A DNA stretch of 64,000 nucleotides from Parietaria judaica. Taxonomy: Eukaryota > Streptophyta > Magnoliopsida > Rosales > Urticaceae. The translations under genes and the position numbers were made by a program. This document shows, in pieces, positions 57,599-64,000 of the stretch. The DNA is taken from the NCBI GenBank assembly GCA_954871525.1, contig OX940865.1, positions 12,290,606-12,354,605 on the forward strand, given 5' to 3'. The notes under the pieces are model-generated. The model saw only the letters and a list, made by a program, of their open reading frames with translations, did not search any database and was not told the origin of the DNA. Positions within the stretch are counted from its first letter, which is position 1. Each line of letters opens with the position of its first letter.

Positions 57599-59053
57599 AT
57601 GAAACAGAAATACCATTATTACCCCTGTTTCTCGGCCACCGCAGCACTCGCCATGCTGACACTGCTCTGCCTGAGAGCCGAACCTGCCGCCGCCTGCCAC
57701 GTGGATGACGAGTCGGGCCTCCTCGCGTTCAAGGCTGGCATCACCGCCGACCCGTCCGGCGTTCTCACCACTTGGAAGCGCGGCACTGACTGCTGCAAAT
57801 GGGCTGGCGTCGACTGCCGGGGCGAAACCCGGGTCAAATCGCTATCCGTAGCTATCTATGGTGATCCCGATCCCAATAAATACTTGACGGGCACAGTCTC
57901 GCCCTCTCTCTCAAAACTCAAATTCCTCGACAGTTTCTACCTCATGGATGTCCGCAATCTCTCCGGCCCATTCCCGGAGTTCCTCTTCGCTCTCCCCCTC
58001 CTCAGCATTGTGTACGTTGAGAACACTGGGTTGTCGGGTCCGATACCCGCCAACATCGGGAATCTGACCAAACTCTATGCGCTCGGATTGTCAGGGAACC
58101 GATTTACCGGGCTGATCCCAAGCTCGATCTCGCGGTTGACTGAGATGAATCAGCTCAAACTCGACGGGAACAGACTAACCGGAGAAGTCCCGCTCGGTAT
58201 GAGAAACCTCAAGAAAATGACTTATCTCACACTGGAACGGAACAGTCTCTCCGGCCCCATACCTGATTTTTTTGGAACTTTCTCGGAGCTCACAAGCCTC
58301 ACGCTTTCACACAACCGATTTTCTGGGAAAATCCCCGACTCCATTTCCCGCTTAGCTCCACGCCTGCGATTCCTTGAGCTCGGTGATAACATGCTGACCG
58401 GAACGATCCCGGATTATCTCGGGAATTTCAAGGCGCTGGACACACTCGATCTCTCTCGCAACAAGTTCACCGGAACTGTCCCGAAGAGCTTCGCAAACCT
58501 GACAAAGATTTTCAACCTCGATCTCTCGCGGAACAGCCTTGTTGATCCGTTTCCGGCGCTGAACGTTAAAGGGATCGAGTCGCTGGATCTGTCGTACAAC
58601 AGCTTCAACCTCAAGACGATCCCGAAGTGGGTGACGTCATCGACGATCATATTCTCTCTGAAGCTTGCCAAGTGCGGGATCAAGATGAGACTGGAGGATT
58701 GGAAGCCAGTGGAAACCTATTTCTATGACTTCATCGATCTGTCGGAGAACGAGATCTCCGGGAGCCCGGTGAACTTGCTGAACAAGACGGATTACTTGGT
58801 GGGTTTCTCGGCATCAGGGAACAAGCTGAAGTTCGATTTCGAGAAGTTGAAGATCGTTCAGACGCTGAAGAATCTGGATCTGTCGAGGAATCTGATGTTT
58901 GGAAAAGTGCCGAAAGCCGTGGCGGGGCTGGCGAGTCTGAACGTGAGCTCGAACCATCTCTGTGGGAAGATCCCGGTTACGAAGTTTCCGGCGAGTGCGT
59001 TTGAGCACAACGACTGTCTGTGTGGCTCTCCGTTGCCGGCGTGCAAAGCCTAG
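57599..59053 (+). CDS. Secreted LRR protein, copy 3 (At1g33600-like)
   Basis: Intronless, 484 residues. The signal peptide is slightly shorter and begins MKQKYHYYP; an LRRNT cap, about eleven LRRs, LKLAKCGIKMRLEDW and the cap CLCGSPLPACKA follow as in its sisters. No transmembrane segment or kinase domain, so predicted apoplastic; ligand unknown. It is a mosaic. Through the first third it follows copy 2 (HVDDESGLLAFKAGITADPS, DPNKYLTGTVSPSLSKLK). From SFANLTKIFNLDLSRN onward it follows copy 1 with about three amino-acid changes, and the DNA from about 58724 to 59067 is nearly identical to 39212-39555, past the stop codon. All structural residues are intact. Confidence 0.93.
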   Translation: MKQKYHYYPCFSATAALAMLTLLCLRAEPAAACHVDDESGLLAFKAGITADPSGVLTTWKRGTDCCKWAGVDCRGETRVKSLSVAIYGDPDPNKYLTGTVSPSLSKLKFLDSFYLMDVRNLSGPFPEFLFALPLLSIVYVENTGLSGPIPANIGNLTKLYALGLSGNRFTGLIPSSISRLTEMNQLKLDGNRLTGEVPLGMRNLKKMTYLTLERNSLSGPIPDFFGTFSELTSLTLSHNRFSGKIPDSISRLAPRLRFLELGDNMLTGTIPDYLGNFKALDTLDLSRNKFTGTVPKSFANLTKIFNLDLSRNSLVDPFPALNVKGIESLDLSYNSFNLKTIPKWVTSSTIIFSLKLAKCGIKMRLEDWKPVETYFYDFIDLSENEISGSPVNLLNKTDYLVGFSASGNKLKFDFEKLKIVQTLKNLDLSRNLMFGKVPKAVAGLASLNVSSNHLCGKIPVTKFPASAFEHNDCLCGSPLPACKA

Positions 59054-59419
59054 GCCTCGCATGCTTTGTGGGTAATAGTAATACGTAGTAATATTATGTG
59101 TGTGATTTTAAATGGATAATTGTTTTACTTTTACTTGTCATCGTCAGCTTCCTACTCTAAAAGGTGAAGCTTGGACGTGTATTATGTGATTGCATATGAA
59201 ATGTGTTATGTTTAATGGGGAAAATAAAATAATATCGGATATTTTAGATTAATCTATACATATTTATTTATGTCAATTGTTTGGTGGTGATATTACACTT
59301 GCTCAGATTAAGTACTCTTTTATTATAAGGAGTAAACTCCTCCAGAAGTATTTAACGAATTGTTGCATTTGAAAGAAAAGAAGAAGAAAAAAAGTGCGGT
59401 TGCTAGTTCTCTTTTTTCT
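59054..59419. other. 3' flank of LRR copy 3
   Basis: Shares CCTCGCATGCTT with copy 1 immediately after the stop, then diverges. AT-rich, no other structure. Confidence 0.45.
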
Positions 59420-60545
59420 TTTCTTTTTTCTTTTTTAAGGAAACATAGCTAAATATCATTACCAGGGTTAAAGTCCCTTTGAACCAACAATTCAAGCCAC
59501 ACCGGGACCGGACTAATACAAGACCGTAAGTCCATAGAAATACCCTTAGTTAGCTAAAGCGTTAGCAACCTCATTGCAACAAGAGGGATACACCAAACTT
59601 TCCAGTGCGGCGCTACCTTGTCAAGCAAGGAGATAATCCACGCTACGATCATCCCTTGCATGCTATTGAGCCAACGTGCATTGATGAGCTGGATTGTGGA
59701 TTGTTCAAGACAATTCGATTCCACCATCGAGATTTGGCGCCCCCGTTTGTGGGCAAAAAGAATCATATAGAGGATGGCTAGGCATTCCGCCGTGAGCACC
59801 GAATCCGAATCCACTCCATGACGCCAAGGACAAGCCTCGATGTTTCCTAATGACGCCTCCCAAAGCTTCCCTTCCGTCGATGCCCTTCCAAGCCGCGTCA
59901 ACGTTGAGGGTAAACCCGCCATTCGCCGCCCTGTCCCATCTCGCTTGCCTCTCCGAAGAACCGACCACCGGACGCTCATTCGTGCTACGAGCAGATTTTT
60001 GGAAGCTTGTGAACTACCCCGTGACCTCGTCGATCCACATCTCTAGAGGAGGCCTAACCTTTCTTGACCACGAATGAGGGCTGAGAGCCCCTCCAGACAA
60101 GCAAGGAAAAGAAACGGCGAGAGCGGACATCCTTATCGAAGGCCCCTTGCCAGCGAAAACGTGCTCCCGGTCCTCCCATTGATGACCACGGAGTAAGCTG
60201 GAGTGGAGATGCAATCTCGGACAACCTCAGCGACTCTCGGCCCAAATCTCATCAGCCTCAACATAGCACCTATAAAACCCCACTCGACTATATTATATGC
60301 CTTACTCATATCAAGTTGAAGAGCAAGGTGCCATTTCTTCCGCTTCGTCTTACGCTTCAAAGAGTGTAGGAGTTTAAAAGCAATAACGTCGTTATGCGTA
60401 ATGAGGCGATCCAGAACAAATGCGCTTTGCGCTTCGGAGATGACAATGGATAGTGCTCCTTTGATTTGATTCGCCATCGCCTTGGTGACAATCTTAAGAA
60501 CAACATTGCAAATGCTAATCGATCGGTGAAAACCCTATAGCTCAA
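59420..60545 (-). mobile_element. LINE remnant with RT-to-RNase H internal deletion
   Basis: Minus strand. From 60545: SISICNVVLKIVTKAMANQI, EAQSAFVLDRLITHNDV, LQLDMSKAYNIVEWGFI and VINGRTGSTFSLARGLR, part of a reverse-transcriptase domain. Just past the position where the family has QGDPLSP (about 60110-60140) the frame is disturbed. The sequence then passes at about 60000-60060 directly into an RNase H-like part (GGFTLNVDAAW, ALGGVIRKHRG, MVESNCLEQS), skipping the second half of RT, the thumb and zf-RVT. T-rich tail at 59410-59438. No TSD found. Non-functional. Confidence 0.8.
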
Positions 60546-60837
60546 CTATTTCTTTTATTTTTTTTAATAAATGTGTAATTATTAGCCAATGTTACAATGT
60601 ACTCTCGTATAACTAGATATATAAAGTGTAAGAACATGTGACACTATTAGCCGTGTTTATATATATAAAGGGACACACATGTGCGCCTATGAAGTTTGAA
60701 CCTGTGAAAACTTGTAGAGGTATGTAGTGGAGTTACCACTAGGCTAAACAAGCTTGGGTTTTTTTTTTTCTAATCTTTTTTTCTTTCTAAATGCTAGGAT
60801 TCTCACTTTTCTTTTGAAGGGATAGTTTTTTTTAAAT

Positions 60838-61133
60838 ATGTAAAACTACGAAGTTGTAGATTTATCTTTTAGCTTCACGATGAGAGTTGAATCGTAGAAT
60901 TTAGAAGAAGAAAAAATGAGCGAGTTGTAGGAAAAAATACAAAAACTGTGCATATATATGACGGAGTTAGTATTACACTATTGTTTTGTAAAAATGTAAA
61001 ACTACAAAGTTGTAGATCCATCTATTAGTTTCACAATGAGAATTGAATCGTAGAATTTAGAGCAAAAATAAAATAAAGAGTGGAGTTGTTGGAGAAACAA
61101 ATATAAAAAGTGTGCAGATATTTGACGGGGTTA
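60838..61133. repeat. Two-copy tandem repeat, 156-bp unit
   Basis: Copies from 60838 and 60994 share ATGTAAAACTAC, AAGTTGTAGAT, GAATCGTAGAATTTAGA and TTAGTA ends with roughly 10-15% divergence. Between 60546 and 60838 only AT-rich DNA is seen. Confidence 0.85.
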
Positions 61134-61713
61134 GTAGTCCCAAAACCATGGTAATACGTCTAGTGTGTGTTCTAAGTCGAAGAGTACTTCATTGAAATCT
61201 CCCGCAAAAAGCTAAGGACTCGCATTCCCGTTATGAATACGTCTCATAAGCTCCCATGAAACGTGACATGAAGCTTCGTTCGGGGCCCCATAAAAACCGG
61301 CGACCTTTTGCCGTTATTTTTGTCCCAATCAATCAAGATTTAGGTTCTTTTGCCCCTGTTATCCTTTACTTAAAAAAGGCGCCTATTGAAGCTACAAAGA
61401 CTAAAATACCCTTTTTGTGTTCGTAGAAGAACTCTGTGGATTGCATACCTGATTGCAATCGAAGAAGAAGAAGCAGCAAGTGGATTCCCCTCTTTCATTT
61501 TGGTGACTTTATCCACCAAACTCTGGTGATTCGACTTGGTTTGGTTTGGTTTGGCGAATATGAAGTTGGTGTTTTCCATGCTCAAATTCGGTGTAATTGC
61601 TTAGCTTAGCTTGATCAAGCGTAAGGGATTTTGGTCAGCTCTCGCAAGCTTTCACTTCATGCGAAATTGCTTATAAAGAAATTTGTAAGCAATTTCAGAC
61701 ACACAAATCTTTT
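61134..61713. other. Intergenic between the tandem repeat and the copia LTR
   Basis: Contains short TTGGTTTGG repeats at 61537-61553. No gene recognised. Confidence 0.4.
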
Positions 61714-62348
61714 TGTTGGGAGAAAGCGCAACGCAACGGAATCTCAATATCTCCCAATAGCCGCTGAAATATGAAGGCGATAATAATCGAAACACAACCA
61801 CGAACACGAGACAATTTTAGCATGGAAAAACCCCCCAAAACGGAGTAAAAAACCACGGGACCCGTAGGCCGCTTAAAATCCACTATAATCAAGAGTGAGG
61901 TACAAACGAAGTCTTCCCTAGATAAAACTAGAGGCATACATCATCATCATCAAGATCGAACACCAGTCTCGGATTACAACAAACAAGCAAGAGAATAATT
62001 TGTGAAAAACGTTCTCACAAAACAGCCTCTGGTTTCCACTCTTCAGACCGACCTAGAAACATCCAAACCACATCTCCACCGTTCAGAACATACCTCTATG
62101 TCTTAGGAACGTTCTGTCCAAAAATCATGACGTCCAACGGTGAAAGAGTGCGCAATGATGATTTTCCTGAGGGTCGACGAAACTGGGCGAAAACCGCGAA
62201 TTTGCTCTCTTTCTCTTTCTCTTGTTTACTCTATTTCTTCATCTCATCTAAGTCATTTATGACCTAGGCTTCATGGGCCGGGTACATGAATCAATGGGTC
62301 AAAAATAACCCACATTTTTGGGCCTCCAAATAGGAGGGATACCCAACA
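61714..62348 (-). mobile_element. 3' LTR of a Ty1/copia element
   Basis: 635 bp; on the element strand it starts TGTTGGGTATCCC and ends TTTCTCCCAACA (inverted TGTTGGG/CCCAACA). It is preceded by a purine tract GGTCGGGGGAG (62350-62360), the expected polypurine tract, 3 bp after the pol stop region. The other LTR and the second TSD are outside the window. Confidence 0.88.
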
Positions 62349-62363
62349 AACTCCCCCGACCGA

Positions 62364-64000
62364 CTAGTTGGAGGGCAATGTCAACCCGGCAACTGAGCGA
62401 CAAAACTCAAATTTCCCTCTCGGCAAAACCTTTGTCAACATATCGGAACCATTGTCATCGGTGTGAATCTTCTCAAGCTCCATCAACTTAGAATCGAATG
62501 CGTCACGGATCCAATGATAACGAACATCAATGTGCTTTGACCTTGAGTGAAACGAGGAGTTCTTCGCTAAATGAATGGCGCTTTGATTATCACAAAACAA
62601 GACATATTTTTCTTGTTTGACCCCAAGCTCCATTGTAAATTTCCTCAACCACTTCAAATCTTTCGCCGCTTCAACGACAGCAATGAACTCGGCTTCGGTA
62701 GTAGAGAGTGCAACACACTTTTGCAACTTCGATTGCCATGCCACGGCTCCCCCGGCAAAAGTCACCATATGCCCCGAAGTAGATTTTCGATCATCCAAGC
62801 TTCCGGCTAGATCCGAATCCGTATAACCAACTAACGTAGGCTTCTCGCATCCCAAAGCTAGTCTCAAATTCAAAGTCCCTCGGAGATATCTCATAACCCA
62901 CTTCACGGCCTCTCAATGATGTCTTCCCGGATTTGAGAGATAACGACACACCATTCCCACGGCGTGGGCAATATCCGGCCTCATACAAACCATGGCGTAC
63001 ATCAAACTACCAACCGCCGACGAGTATGGAACGTTCTTCATACTTGACTTTTCATCATCGGTAGATGGACATTGTTGGTGGCTAAGCTTGAAATGAGAAG
63101 CAAGCGGAATGCTCACCGCTTTTGCTTCATCCATCTTGAAACGTCGAAGAACTTTCTCGATGTATGATTCTTGAGACAAGTACAACTTCTTCGCCTCTCG
63201 ATGACGAAAAATCTCAATTCCAAGGATCTTTTTCGCTTGTCCCAAATCCTTCATCGCAAAAGACTCACTCAAAGTCTTCTTCAACTCTTCAATCCGAGCA
63301 ATGTTCTTTCCGACAATAAGCATATCGTTAACATAGAGCAAAAGGATAATGAAATCACCATCGGAGAAATTGCGCACAAACACACAATGATCGGCATTTC
63401 TCATCTTGTAGCCATGTTTAACCATCACTGAGTTAAACTTTTTGTACCATTGTCGTGGTGCTTGTTTCAAGCCGTAAAGACTCTTTACCAATTTGCAAAC
63501 ATAGTCTTCTTTACCATTTTCTCGAAAACCCTCCGGTTGCTCCATGTAAATCTCTTCATGTAAATCACCGTGAAGAAAAGCCATCTTCACGTCCATTTGC
63601 TCAACTTCCAAATCAAGGCTAGCGGCTAGCCCAAGCACTACCCGAATGGATTGCATCTTCACCACGGGAGCAAAAATCTCGCTAAAGTCAATGCCTTTTC
63701 TTTGACTAAAGCCCTTTACCACCAAGCGAGCCTTGAACCGTTTTTGCAAAGTGCTTTCGTCTTGCTTCACACGATAAATCCATCGATTCTTTAACACCTT
63801 TTTACCCTTTGGTAACTTCACCAATTCAAAAGTGTTATTCTCACAAAGCGATTGCATCTCATCTTCCATGGCATCCATCCACTCCTTTTTGTTTTCGTCA
63901 TCCAAAGCTTCTTCAAAGCTTTCGGGTTCTCCGTCATCGGTGAGAAAGACATATTCGTTTGAGGGGTATCGAACGGAAGGATGTCTAACACGAGTGGACC
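62364..64000 (-). pseudogene. Ty1/copia pol: reverse transcriptase and RNase H, with stop and altered active site
   Basis: Open from the right edge (VRHPSVRYPSNEYVFLTDDG) through the copia RT: WMDAMEDEMQSL, NRWIYRVKQDE, KARLVVKGFSQRKGIDFSE, QMDVKMAFLHGDLHEEIYM, KSLYGLKQAPRQWYKKF, then RPDIAHAVGMVCRYL. A TGA at 62913-62915 replaces the usual tryptophan after GRHH; the same frame resumes as RNase H (VGYTDSDLAGSLDDRKSTSG, STTEAEFIA, LFCDNQSAIHLAKN, HIDVRYHWIRD) and ends at 62364. The RT catalytic YVDD is YVND (LLLYVNDMLIVG), losing an essential aspartate. Integrase and gag lie beyond the edge. TNT1-type lineage by motif order. Confidence 0.92.

Noticed and set aside
1..64000. tRNA, rRNA, CRISPR or riboswitch features
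   Set aside because: No cloverleaf with A/B boxes, no rRNA stretch and no regularly spaced short repeats with unique spacers were seen; the GCCGCGGC array has irregular spacing.

Overview
This is a piece of a nuclear flowering-plant genome, probably a eudicot. The genes have GT..AG introns and are GC-rich islands in AT-rich, transposon-filled DNA. All families present are plant families: a GH5 mannanase, an SCYL2-type pseudokinase, a DUF6821 protein, a DUF4228/PADRE protein and At1g33600-like secreted LRR proteins. Ty1/copia, Ty3/gypsy, LINE, CACTA, hAT and Mutator-type elements are all represented. No tRNA, rRNA or CRISPR was seen.

Layout. 0-1.1 kb: the 5' end of a mannanase gene (minus strand), running off the left edge. 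1.1-11.7 kb: intergenic DNA with a CACTA-type end split by a solo copia LTR, a 5'-truncated LINE, and a cysteine-rich (knottin-like) peptide locus whose two parts lie on either side of a CACTA-like element with a dense GCCGCGGC array. 12.0-20.2 kb: a complete 14-exon SCYL2 gene (897 codons, minus) with three MITEs in its introns. 22.0-23.5 kb: a two-exon DUF6821 gene (minus). 28.4-29.0 kb: a single-exon DUF4228 gene (minus). 24-37 kb is otherwise repeats: a solo LTR with perfect target duplication, a 0.75-kb inverted repeat, a nested Mutator-type MITE doublet, a gypsy relic and a LINE tail.

37.8-59.1 kb: a cluster of three intact, intronless, secreted LRR genes (plus strand, 486, 487 and 484 aa) and two tiny 5'-end relics. 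The copies are mosaic: copy 3 resembles copy 2 at its N-terminus, but over the last ~340 bp is almost identical to copy 1. Copies 1 and 3 share a W-box-rich promoter block. In copy 2 a 1.1-kb MITE ends about 130 bp before the ATG and brings in perfect CCACGTGG G-boxes. Between the genes lie four or five hAT-type MITEs (three with perfect 8-bp target duplications), a CACTA-like element with captured GC-rich sequence, and a second Mutator-type doublet with a perfect 9-bp duplication.

59.4-64 kb: a LINE remnant with an internal deletion, a tandem duplication, and the 3' half of a Ty1/copia element (pol plus 3' LTR) with an in-frame stop and an altered catalytic motif, running off the right edge.

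The genes do not form one pathway. The most informative parts are the LRR cluster (gene conversion plus promoter capture) and the many datable nested insertions. All calls were made by eye without database searches.
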